Source: Coix lacryma-jobi var. lacryma-jobi | Lineage: Eukaryota > Streptophyta > Magnoliopsida > Poales > Poaceae | Direction of reading: 5' to 3' | DNA length: 64,000 bases | Assembly: GCA_009763385.1 (NCBI GenBank) | Contig: CM019826.1 | Location: 58,153,127 to 58,217,126 of the forward strand | Shown: positions 21,463 to 31,680 of the stretch, piece after piece | Numbering within the stretch: position 1 is the first letter of the stretch | Layout of the letters: every line of letters begins with the position of its first letter | Notes under the pieces: model-generated | The model's input: the letters and a program-made list of their open reading frames with translations, nothing else | What the model was told of the DNA's origin: nothing | The model's database searches: none | Program-made: the position numbers and the translations under genes

Positions 21463-22109
21463 TTGGTGCGATGATTTCTTAGGATTAGCACCCCATCACA
21501 TAGAGGAACACCTGGGAGGAGTTTGATCAAAGTCTCTTTTGATTTGGTAAAGTTTTAATCGAATTGCCTTTTGTCCCGAGCAGTTTTTCTGCTCTCTTTT
21601 CATCTGCGGATAGTCCGCACCCCCAGCGGCAGACAGTCCAGGAGTCGGGACTCGGCAGGTTCAGAACTGCGCAGTGCGATACTGTTCTCGGTCTCGTGAC
21701 CGGCGAACAGTCCATGGTACAAACCCGCGGACAGTCCGGGACCTGTACAGCAGTCCTGCAACACTGTTTGGTTTCTGTGTTTTTGCCGGCGGACAGTCCG
21801 GCTCCCAGTCGCGGACAGTCCGGGACTCAACGGCGGACAGTCCGGGACCCTGACCCTGGACAGTCCGCGAATCTGCAGCTTGTGCAGTTTTGCTCCGAGG
21901 CTTTGGCAGTTGGTTTCGGTGTTTCTACGGGGGTTATGCTGTACCACTAGGACATTTCCTAGGGTATCCACGTACTCGTAGGTCATTTACTCTTCGGTCG
22001 TTTCGAGTCTTAGCTTTTGGGGTGATTTTCTAGGACAAGGACCATTCTATTCACGAGTTGAATTTGAGGCTCCCATTCACCCCCCTCTGGTCGCTAATCC
22101 GGTCCTTCA
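21463..22109 (+). repeat. 3' portion of the terminal Sirevirus LTR
   Basis: Matches about 14413-15034, including the GGACAGTCC cluster (eight mostly intact copies here) and the CCGGTCCTTCA end. The first ~1.4 kb of the LTR is replaced by the inverted fragment. Confidence 0.9.
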
Positions 22110-22339
22110 GCTTCTATAACAGTATACTGTTGTGAGTGGCTTCAGGGCCGTAAATATAGAACTATCTGGTCTCATCCGGCATGTTCTAGTTTTATTCTCA
22201 CAGTTTTATCCCTTGTTGGCTTTCAGGTCAAACCGACTGGCACGTATCCGGATTTCAAACCGTCCAGGTACCCGATTGAAGCCACACTTTTTCTGGCTTG
22301 CTGTGTGTGAGGCGCAACGTACCACATTTTGCGTCAACA
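22110..22339 (+). repeat. 3' stub of element D 5' LTR
   Basis: GCTTCTATAACAG...GCGTCAACA corresponds to 36318-36548 of the intact D LTR. The left part is lost at the junction with the Sirevirus LTR end. Confidence 0.88.
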
Positions 22340-24699
22340 CACTTTTTGGCACGATCGGTGGGACCACAATCGTTTGATTAGAAGTAAAATTTCTAAGAAG
22401 TTAGCTACCATACATTGGCTTATAAGAATCGAGAAATAGCCGATGGTGAACCTTTTGTGTGTGCAACATGCCACCTTCTCACTACTTCCAAGCCACGTAA
22501 TGCCATTATCAAAGTCACAAGTCAATTAGATACATACATGGTGGTATGTGCAGTGGTCAGAGCAAATGGGAAAATAATCTCAAGTCCAACTCACATGGGT
22601 CCAAAGGATGCAAGTACAACACGATCTTGATAAATGAGCGTGTATCAAAGAATGATCTCATGGCTTAGTATTAGATCTGCAAGTCTAAATATTTAGAATG
22701 AAGCATCAGGGTTGAAAATCTACAAATCTCAAGTTTCCATGACTACTGGAAATCGATACTTCACAAGGATCTAAAGAGTTAAACATTCATGGGATCAATC
22801 TTTACTGGGCAGAAGAGGAGGTCGAAAGAATCAACATATAAAAGGCTGTATTCCTGCACAGTGCTCTGTTCATGTGAAAAGGAGAATTTGTCCTAAGCAT
22901 TCTGCTACCCCGAGGCATTATCAGAAGGTATTGTGCTATTCTCAGCTTATTACGAGAATTAACGCCGAGAAGATTCTTGAGGTGAACGCAATTGGCGTCT
23001 TGAGATCCTGCATTAGTTACGCGTCAGGGAGCCGGAACCCACCTTGCACACACCTATGCACCACCGAGTTTGTCTTCGTCCTCTATGAATCTCAACAAGT
23101 AAAAGGCCAAAAGCAAATTAAAAGATCTGTCATGAGAGGTTACGTCGGGAGTTGGAAACCTAATAGCCGATCAGTAAATTTGAGCAAATAATGAGATGTA
23201 GGCAACAATCGGCTAATAAGGTCACAATCGGCTAAGAGACATTCATCAGATCGGAGTCGGATCGAGGCATCGAACCAATATATGTCAAGAGGATATGATG
23301 CATAGTTAACGAAAAAAATGACATATTATTATGGTCAGACTGGTCAAAACAACAGCTATGGCCGAACTAAGTAGTTTAGATTTGTTTGGAAGGGAGTCTG
23401 CGACCTGGCTAGGAATAAATCGGAAGCTTACCGGATATCACGCTTCCGTTATTAGTGGTTTGGAAAAATCTAGGCAGGATGTTTGTACAAGGATTTCCAA
23501 TATAGTCGTCTGTAGCAAAACTAGCTCGTGAACCATGCTAATGAGTATTGGCTGCCAGTCATAATAAAAGCCGAATGAACTATATTGTACATAAAGAAAA
23601 CATCAGCCTAGGATAGCCGATTTCAAGATATGGAATACTATCCTTCCATCGGCTATTGTACAGAGAGGAATGCGGTCAAACAAGTTGATTGCCGGAGGTG
23701 ACCGATTGCTAATCATGCGCGTACACTCATGCATTAGAGAAAGTACAATTGTCGCAGCCACCACCAATTAGTAACCGAAATATGATGTCATAGCTCAGTT
23801 CATGATCGATTACATATTGCCTAGCAGACCCATCATCAACCTGCAATTTGTACGTTATCAACAAAGAACAAACACCCGATCAGACAAATGAGCAATGGCC
23901 GATTAAGCAATGAAAGTAGTCGTGTGCATTTTTACTTGCATCTTAATTATTCGGCTAAAAGGTGAAACCAATAAAACAGAGCTGATCACTGTTGTTGATT
24001 CGGTTGGAGCAAGGGAATCTAGACCATTCTTTTGATTAGTAGCATATGGACGAGGCCAATGTTCAGGAATGTTGCCTCTAGATAGCCAGTAAGCCTTGGG
24101 GGGCCGGCTCTTAAAAAATGCACAACAGATGAATCGGCTAATGGTCAATATTTGTGTACAAATGGCGAAAAGCGGATACTGACCAAGAAAATATTATCAG
24201 CACACAAATAATCGACTTTGAGTATTAAAAGGCCGCCATCACTCCTGACTTCTTCGGCGACAGGGGTGTCATCAGCTATCAGAACTCACCAATAAGATCA
24301 CAGAGCATACTGGAATGACTAAGTTCAGAGTGGATCAATGTACATGCAGATATGAGGTAATGCTTGGCTCGCATATTATTTATTCCTTGCTTTTCCTATC
24401 ACTTGAGAACAATGAAAATCATGTCATCTAAGTAGTTGAAGAATGAGATATAGTATGATGAAAGGAACCTTACTTCTTTTTGCAAAGTACTTGGGAATTT
24501 TTCTTATAAAAACTTAAAATCAATAGCTTGTCTCCTCAATGATGTTGATTTTCCTACCAAGGCCATATGTTAATCTCATTAGAAACCTTACATATAAATG
24601 CTACTTGCTTTTGCATTGAGTTTTGTCAAACTGTTGTGACCCTTGTTGAGAGATTTATCATGCTTCCAAGATCAAGATAACATACACTCACCTATTAAA
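22340..24699 (+). other. Element D interior, non-coding
   Basis: Begins CACTTTTTGGCACGATCGGTGGGACC, a primer-binding-type sequence like that of B (39082). No frame with recognisable similarity follows. The word ATCGGCT/AGCCGAT recurs, as in the non-coding parts of B and C, supporting common origin. Confidence 0.7.
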
Positions 24700-24969
24700 T
24701 GAAGGACCGAAATGCAACCAGAAAGCGACCAGAGGGCGGGGTGAATGGGAGCTTCAAATTTTCCTTTCGGAAACTTGAGGCCACTGTCCCAACAATCAAC
24801 CCCTAAAGCAAACCCTAGAACTTGTTAGTGTCCACGACCCTAGATGTAGGGTGGATGCTTCCAAGAAGCACAGTGGGACACTACACAACCCTAGAAACCC
24901 AGTGCAAAAGACGGAAAACAAAACCGACAATGGACGAACAAGCCGCGGAAGAAACAGCGCGAAACAGAG

Positions 24970-25258
24970 ATGACCGGACTCTGCCTGCGTCCGGTCAGAG
25001 ACCACCGGACGCATCCGGACGAGCAAAACCCAGTTTGGGACCTTACTGTTTCTGACCGGACTCTCAGTGTAGATGCGTCCGGTCAGGTGTCCAGTGTCCG
25101 ATCAGAGACCGACCAAGCAGTGAACAGTGCGAGCGACGCGTCCGGTCAGAGTTAGGTCAAGCGTCCGGTCATAGTCAAAATCGAACACAGACCGTACATT
25201 CAACGACCGAACTCACTAGCGAGCGTCCGGTCAACCCGTGACCGTGCGTCCGGTCACC
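24970..25258 (-). repeat. Cluster of TCCGGTCA/GACCGGAC palindromic words
   Basis: Plus strand shows GCGTCCGGTCA-type words near 24990, 25077, 25139, 25162, 25226 and 25248, plus GACCGGAC and CCGGACGCATCCGG. It occupies the same place in the LTR as the GGACAGTCC cluster of the other subfamily. Confidence 0.85.
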
Positions 25259-25810
25259 CCGAGACTTCACCGTTCGTTCACCAATTCGACTTGATCTCAC
25301 CCAAAACGAATCCTCTAGGGATCAAACTTGGTGAGATGAGTAACAGGAAGAATAGTGAGCTATCTCCAAGAGATCATGGCTCGAATCTATCTCCAAATTG
25401 ATGAATCGAAGAAATTTGCAGCCGTGTGGCTACCACACGCTACAACAGTGAGATTACCGTCTCACTTCCTCAAAATCTCACGGACACAGAGGTATGGTTC
25501 TCTTCTCTGTGGATCTCAGTTCGCTACAGCACGGATGTGGGAGAGCAGGAAAACCTAGAAGGCAAAATAGCAAATGACTGAGATAGAATGGGAGGAGGGT
25601 GTCTCCCTCTACTTATTCCTAATTCTTATTCCTACTCTACCCCTCTCTAATTACAGAGTGAACCAGCTAAACCCTAGGGTTATTCTGGACCAACTCGTGG
25701 AAGGTGGTGATCTGACGGCCACGCCCGCACAACTGGTAGCGTTGCCTCGACGCGACCTCACCGATTGCCGCCACGTGCCGCCACCGCTCTGCACGTCTTT
25801 TTCCTGGACT

Positions 25811-25815
25811 TCGCC
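25811..25815 (+). repeat. Target site duplication TCGCC (left)
   Basis: Perfect match to 29485-29489 on the other side of the solo LTR. Confidence 0.85.
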
Positions 25816-26299
25816 TGTAACACCTCTGGTGTTTACATGAATAAAATGTTGTCATGTCATCATAAGCATTTCATAGCATCATGTGCTAGCTCACCTTGAG
25901 ATGCATTCCCTAAAATAAGTTTAATTCTTAATGTGTGAGCATTTTTGTTTATGCTTGTGATGTAGCTCAAAAACCCTAATTTGGAATGTCATTATGAAGT
26001 AACTTGTGTTCTTTCCTATTTGACAAAAGTCATGTGAAGGCATGAAACCAAGTCAACTAGTCAAAAGAAATATAAAATTTATCTAGCTTAAAAATGGGAA
26101 AATCATTCAATTTCCTATATAAGTTATTTAGCCCTTTCTAGTTAACTCAAAATCTATGCATAATTAGGGGTTGACCCTAAAAGCTTTTTGGTAGGTCTTG
26201 AGAAGAGGTACAACTTTGGTGTTCAAAGTTTTCAAAGTTTATGTACAAAAGTTAAAGTAATTTTGAAAGTTCAGAAAGGGGGAGAGAGCAAGGAACAGT

Positions 26300-27545
26300 G
26301 TCGAAGGGGGGAGCCGCCTGGAAGCTCGCCAGCGAGCTGCTTCGCCAGCGCCGCGCTCGCGCTGGGGCGCATGCGCCGCGCCAGCGAGCTGCTTGCTAGC
26401 TTCGCGCGCGAGTTCAATACGTCGCCGTCCTCTCCTTCATCTCTATCCCACCACAGAGACGCCGTGCTTCACCTTTCTCCTCTGCTCGCTCGCCGCCGCC
26501 GCCGTTGCTTTGCTCGGTTACGCCGGCCATCTGAGAGCTCCTCTGCTTTAGTTGTTTGCGCCAGCACGCTCGCCTTGTCGTTGCGGAGCGATAGCGCAAG
26601 GTTGCGGCCCCTCTCGCTCCCGCAACAGCCCGGCGACCGTCGTCTTCTTCCCTGCCGGCCAAGCTTCCGCCGAGTTCAAGTCCACCGTGGGCAGGTGAGC
26701 TCGGGGCCTTGTTGGCCAAACTATCTACACCTACTTCTTCTCCTTGATGTGCTTGTTACGGTCGGCTCGCGTTTGAGGTCTCTACCGCTCTGGCTTGTGC
26801 AGTCCGCGAAGGTTGCCGCCGGTGAAAGCTCTGCCATCGCCGCCGCCGTCGCCAACCTTGGTCCAGTGCTCCTCGAGTCAAGGCAGGTGAGCACCGTAGT
26901 TGTCATGAGCTCCTCGGTGTGTTGCGCTTCCTAGTTTGGTCTCTACCGGGCCACCGGGATCGGTCCGCGTGGCTTGCCATCGGCGCAAGCGCCGCCATGG
27001 CCGCCAGCATGGACCAGGTAGCTTGGAGCCGTCTCTGAGCAAGTTTAGGTGCACCTCACGGTCGCAGTAAGTGCCCAAGTGCGATGCCACCCTCGGCTAG
27101 GTCGCTACCGAGCCCTAGCAGTCGGAGCGCCGTGTCGCCGCCATGCTCGGTATGGCCGAGCCGCTATAGCCATCGTCCGCTCGAAGTCGAGAGAGGGCGA
27201 GGCCGGGTAAAGGGTGGAATAGGTGCGCGAAGTCAAGCCGAAGTCGTTGCGACCCTCGCCGTCACCGGAGACTTCGCCGGTGGAGAGATCATCGGCCGGT
27301 CATCGATCCGCGCGGTCGGTCAAGCTGACCGGGTGCTAGCCTCGGGCGAGTCGGAGAAAGAAGAGCTGAGGCTGACCGGGTGCTAGCCTCGGGCGAGTCG
27401 GAGAAAGAAGAGCTGAGGTTGACCGGGCGCTAGCCTCGGGCGAGGCGGAGAAGGAGGGCCTGCGGGTCTGAGCCGGAGCCCGCTGTCGGAGAAAGAAAAG
27501 CTGAGGCTGACGCCTGAGGCTCGGGCGTCAGCGGCCGTGAGTTGA
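26300..27545 (+). other. GC-rich segment inside the solo LTR
   Basis: About 1.2 kb rich in GCC/CGC, with an open frame at 26188-26934 lacking any recognised domain and with Arg/Ser/Leu-rich composition expected from GC bias. Possible splice-like sites (GCAGGTGAG at 26692 and 26884) recur. Nothing supports a protein product; it could be leader sequence or captured material. Confidence 0.5.
27324..27464 (+). repeat. 47-bp tandem repeat, three copies
   Basis: Units starting GCTGACCGGGTGCTAGCC begin at 27324, 27371 and 27418; the first two are identical, the third diverges at a few positions. Confidence 0.88.
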
Positions 27546-29484
27546 ATTGGGCCGAGCCCAGTAAGGGTTAGAGTGGTTTTTTCCTTTTTCGGTTATGGGT
27601 GAATAGTGTTAGATTTTGTCTTTTTGATATCTTTTTGTAAGAAGCTGCAAAAATTGTGAAAATTTTTGTGTGGCTTTCTCAAGCTGCGTAATATTTATGA
27701 AAAATATGAAACTTGAGTTTGGAACAAATTTTGAAAATGTTTTAAATAGGCCCTTTTATTAATAAATGGACTTTGATGATTTTTGTAGGCCTGTTTAAAT
27801 GTCCAAAAATCATGAAACTATTTTTGTAGCTGTTTTTAGGTAAAAATGTATCATCACCGAAATGTTGAGCTCTGTTAAAGAAAATAAATTTTATTCTTGT
27901 TTATATGCTTTATTTAATAATTTGAATGTTTATAATTAATTTAAATGTTATAGCTTAGAAAATTTCCATCTTTACCATGATCATGACATGAGCATCTCAT
28001 CAAGCATGCACTTCTTTATCGTGTAGTTTCCGAAGAGGTCGTTTGTCCGGACGAGGTTGGTCCAGAGGGTTCGGAGTGTCCTGTTGATCCAGCATATCAG
28101 GAGTTTCCGACTTTTTCGATCAACGAAGGCAAGCCCCGGTTCATTTAACCCTTTCCTTGGATTTACAATTACACTTATTTTCGATAACCGGATGCATAAA
28201 ATGTTTATCAAATAAATGCTTTAAACCTGTTGATGCATGACCAACCTTGTTATCGATATATCATTCCTTGATACCTGCTTTATGCCACTGATAGAAATGC
28301 TTAGCCCTGCTTTATGAAGTTTTGTTTAAAAATGGTTTTGATACTTATCGTTTTGGAATGATGATGAGAAAGAATTATGGTTAAGACCAGACGGGCACCT
28401 GCATCGATCCTTGGATCAGGTGCAGGGTAACCCGGATGTGTCGGATTAGGGTTAACCGTTGCTGGCCTGCTAGATTGAGAAACTGTGAAGTACCGATCAT
28501 ATGCTACGGTAAGCCCTACCTTGTTGGTTCTTAAATGAGAATGGCTAATCGCGCACTGGGAGTGGAGAGATGGCGGAAGTACTAGCTACCCTCGTGGGTC
28601 AAAGTCCCGGATTGGAGGTGTACGAGTACTCTCGGGTGGCGCGGACCCGGTCTTGTTTGGAGGATCCGAGGTTGGGGTTGGTATATGTGTGATCACGGGT
28701 CTACATATATTGTATGATCGTGGAAAACACCCAGATCTGGTTGAATCGGTTCGAATCGTCGTGCTCCTCGGTTAAGGAGACTCAATCTTTCGACCTCACC
28801 GTAGAATAAAATGGATTTGGTCTAAGAAAGAATGAAGATGATCTTTCATTAATATTCAGTTTTAAGTCTTGCTATATACTTAAATGTATAAGTAAAATTT
28901 GATTTAGGTTTACTTTAGTAAGCTTTTATGCAAATGAAAAATACTGTTGAGCCTACCCAAGCCTGCATATTTGTTTCTTCTCTTCTCTTGTCGGGTAAGT
29001 CTTGTTGAGTACCTTTGTACTCAGGGTTCGTGAATCCCCTGTTGCAGGTGACGTTCACGAGCAGCCCTGCTTTGAGGCCTGTTGTGTCACCGTCTTTGAG
29101 GAGGACGTGTCCGGAGAGGAGTAATACAACCCTTAGGCGGGGTTGTTTGTGTGAAATACTGTTTTTTAATGTTGTCTCCACTACCTAGGGTAAAGTTTGA
29201 AACTATGGTCTGTAATAACGTCGCAAGTTTGAACAACGGGTTTGTAAAACGTATGGTATAATACTTCCGCACTTTTATCTCCGATGTATATTATTTATGA
29301 AATGTTGTAATACTGCATGACTCTTGCAATGATCCTGGGAGAGTAAGAAAACGTGGATGAGTCGGGTTACCCGATGACACGTGGTGGGTCTTTTGGGTTA
29401 TTAGGCACCGTGTATGGCTGTCCGAGGTCTGTAGGACAAGGACAGGTACACGTGGGCCTTATTAATCCAGGAGGTTCCGTCACA

Positions 29485-29489
29485 TCGCC
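29485..29489 (+). repeat. Target site duplication TCGCC (right)
   Basis: Partner of 25811-25815. Confidence 0.85.
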
Positions 29490-29760
29490 CCCGGTTTTGT
29501 GGCCCAAATCGGGAAACCAACCTTCACGACCATCCCCCAGTTTTGAGGCCCAAACCGGGAAACCAGCCATCCAAGGCCTGAGTTTTGTGGCCCAAACTCA
29601 GCAAACCCGCAGCACCCAGGTTTTGAGGCCCAAACCTGGAAACCGTCCTCAGCCCGAGTTTTGTGGCCCAAACTCGGAAACCATCAGCGTCCAGGTTTTG
29701 AGGCCCAAACCTGTAAACCGTCCACTCGGTGGTTTTTCTGTGGCTCAACCACCAAACCGA
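29490..29760 (-). repeat. Palindrome array, seven units
   Basis: Plus strand arms, left/right: CCCGG/TCGGG, CCCAG/CCGGG, CTGAG/CTCAG, CCAGG/CCTGG, CCGAG/CTCGG, CCAGG/CCTGT, GGTGG/CCACC around TTTTGTGGCCCAAA or TTTTGAGGCCCAAA cores, which alternate along the array. Confidence 0.88.
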
Positions 29761-30752
29761 GACGTAGAAGGGATGCACCGCCTGTGTACCTCATCCACCG
29801 ACACGTGTCCCCAGGTCCTCGACCCGAGCAACACCGTGACCGCAAGTCTTCGCTCTTCGCTGTCCCAAGCTGTCAGCCACCACAGCTAATCCTCAGGCCA
29901 CCGGTCCCTCAGTCCAAGCCTCACGTCCGCCCTTCGCCACTCTCGGTCCCTCGGCACGGCACGTCTCTACTTGACCTTCACCTTGCCTTTGATCACTGCA
30001 TCCGTGCTCGACACCGGCACAACACAAGCCAAAGAACATGCGCATCATCCCAGTTGACAATCACTCATCACTCAGAGACTCGGCATACACCCATGTATCC
30101 GCATTAAATGTAACTCTTACATTAAGGGTTACGCAAGACATATCTTTTCCATTCACTGAAATGATCCAGCTTGTATCTTGATTCTCTTTAAAATCCATAT
30201 GCCAAAGAGAGTATGAGCTATGTTAAAAAAATGCCAAAGGAGCATAATAAAAAAAAGAGAGAAAACAATGGATACTCTGATATCCGCCAAAAAGAGATAA
30301 AGCAATGGGTACTTAGATACCCGCCGGTGAGAATAAATAGCCTATACTCTCGGGAGCATTCAAAAAAAAGAGAGAAAAAGAGGGTCATGATCAAAGGAGT
30401 ACAAAAAAAATCACATGCACATCTTGATCTAAGAGTATGACATTTCTCTCCTTAGATTCGGGGTTTGACTTTACAATATATGCAAGGTAGGTATGCAACA
30501 TATTTTATTCCTACCTGAACTCTACATAGGCTTTTAGAAGTAGGATGAAAAAAGATAGAACAGTGTCTCGGTGAGAAACTATACACATTGAGCGATCTGA
30601 GAGAATCATTTGAGGAGCAAACCTATGTTTTCAATTTAAAAATCTTTCAAAACCCAAGTTTTCTGAGCTGGAGAAGTAAGGATCTCTGGATTCTAATCCA
30701 TTCTATTCCTCAACCCCCCAAGATGGTGTGATAGACACTTTAAAGTTCACCT
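29490..30752 (-). repeat. Sirevirus-type LTR 5' part and flank, copy 1 of a duplicated segment
   Basis: Continues the LTR interrupted by the solo LTR. The stretch 29785-30752 is nearly identical to 33265-34232. On the minus strand a candidate LTR start TGAGGAATAG follows a G-run (complement of 30713-30719), comparable to TGAGGACAC at 13000; TGCGGATA near 30105 is another candidate. The exact start is unresolved. Confidence 0.7.
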
Positions 30753-31227
30753 GCCGCCGACCCCTCACCCGTGGGATACGAGGCAAACGAGGATAGCTCT
30801 TAGCTTAGACACCACATCTACGCTATTAGCTACTACTCTAGCGTTGGCCAGGAACCCCTCCAAATGATTCAGAGGTTCCTCTACTAGAGTACCCACCAAA
30901 AGATGGACAACGAACCCGCAAGATTGTAAGAACAAGATAACAATGCTCAAGAACTTACTAGAACAAAAGTAGAACTCAACCTTTTCTTACTCCAATGTAG
31001 TAAGTCGGGTTGCAGAGGTACAGCACAGAAAGTAGTCAACACTTCGGCCTCCCGACTAGTGCAACTAGGGGATGGAGTCGGTCACTTGCTACTTCTCTTA
31101 CTCTACTCTCTATCTCGCTCCCTATTCTATTCCTAACCTAGAGGCTAAGGATATGAGTGAAGCTCTTGCTCTCTACTTCTTCTCTTGTATCTTGATACTT
31201 GATGTCTTGAGAGGTCCTCTCCCCATG

Positions 31228-31235
31228 CTTATATA
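31228..31235 (-). promoter_or_regulatory. Putative TATA box
   Basis: Minus strand TATATAAG, in CCCTATATAAGCATGGGG. It is a good plant TATA match of unknown use. Confidence 0.55.
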
Positions 31236-31342
31236 GGGGTTCTAGGTTGGTTCAATAGGGGGTTTGCTGCAAATTTCACCCAGCACCGCCTTAGGAACAT
31301 TGATTGTACCGCCTCTGCAAAGGCGGTGGACAGGTGGCGTCT

Positions 31343-31373
31343 CCAGGGGGGCGGCCGACCGGCCGCCCCCTGG
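31343..31373 (+). repeat. GC-rich long palindrome
   Basis: CCAGGGGGGCGGCC and GGCCGCCCCCTGG flank a 4-base centre; arms match except for one extra G. A smaller stem ACCGCCT/AGGCGGT lies just before it at about 31308-31327. Confidence 0.85.
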
Positions 31374-31680
31374 CTGGGCCCCCGTGGGCTGGGCCAAAGC
31401 CCATTTGGCCTGAAACGTCGTGCTGAGTCTGAATCTGGTTGAAGTTTGTAGCACTTTTGTATGGGCTTTTATTCCTCTTGTTGTTTTGCGCATTTGATCT
31501 TGTCGAATTGCGCCTTTTTATCCGCTTTCCACTTGTATACAAGTTTATGGTCTACAAAACATACTTTTGCAATACATGTGGAAATTGGTTAGCGGTAAAG
31601 GTATATGTGAGTAGAATATGTGACTTTCTTCCTTTTTATGGGTCATGTTGGCGGTAGAAATATGTTGTTAAGAACCGTCA

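Larger units (their letters stand above)
11391..22109 (+). mobile_element. Tandem pair of Sirevirus-type copia elements sharing one LTR
   Basis: Seen: RNase H tail, 3' UTR and polypurine tract of copy 1 (11391-12999); one LTR (13000-15034); primer binding site, gag-pol and truncated 3' UTR of copy 2 (15035-21147); a rearranged terminal LTR (21148-22109). A polypurine tract on the left of the middle LTR and a primer binding site on its right mean that it serves as 3' LTR of one copy and 5' LTR of the next, a product expected from unequal homologous recombination. Multiple polypurine tracts and a gag with long coiled coil fit the Sirevirus (Maximus/SIRE) lineage. The right end abuts element D's LTR. 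Confidence 0.85.
24700..25815 (-). repeat. Sirevirus-type LTR, 3' part, inverted
   Basis: Read on the minus strand it ends CGGTCCTTCA preceded by TGAAGCTCCCATTCACCCC, as in the LTR ending at 15034. It continues beyond the solo LTR at 29490. Left flank is D interior. Confidence 0.8.
25816..29484 (+). mobile_element. Solo LTR of a long-LTR gypsy family (3669 bp)
   Basis: Begins TGTAACACC and ends GGTTCCGTCACA, TG...CA, flanked by the 5-bp duplication TCGCC. The sequences outside resume one Sirevirus-type LTR. TGTAACACC/TGTCACACC starts and multi-kb LTRs are typical of Tekay/Del chromoviruses; lineage is inference because no internal coding region is present. It contains a GC-rich block, a 47-bp tandem repeat and, near the end, GAGTAC-n5-GTACTC followed by AGGGTT, also found at 32470. 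Confidence 0.72.
30753..31680 (-). other. Unclassified promoter-bearing segment between duplicated LTR copies
   Basis: Joins copy 1 at GTTCACCTG. No coding frame is recognised. On the minus strand it has a TATA box (31228-31235), a GC-rich palindrome about 110 bp upstream, and A/T-rich leader-like sequence below, which looks like U3-R of an LTR; I cannot find its ends or a partner copy. Confidence 0.45.

Noticed and set aside
22367..24699. Hidden gag-pol in element D
   Set aside because: No frame over about 105 codons and no motif of gag, protease, RT or integrase on either strand.
26188..26934. Host protein-coding gene in the GC-rich block
   Set aside because: Low-complexity Arg/Ser/Leu composition, no domain, inside a TSD-flanked solo LTR.
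29353..29889. 178-residue protein with repeated Gly-Pro-Gln-Asn or Trp-Ala-Ser-Lys patterns on either strand
   Set aside because: It is the translation of the palindrome array; the same applies to frames at 13354-13796 and 32730-33437.
24700..30712. One undivided ~6-kb element
   Set aside because: The TCGCC duplication at 25811 and 29485, and the uninterrupted copy at 32934, show a 3.7-kb insertion inside an inverted LTR.
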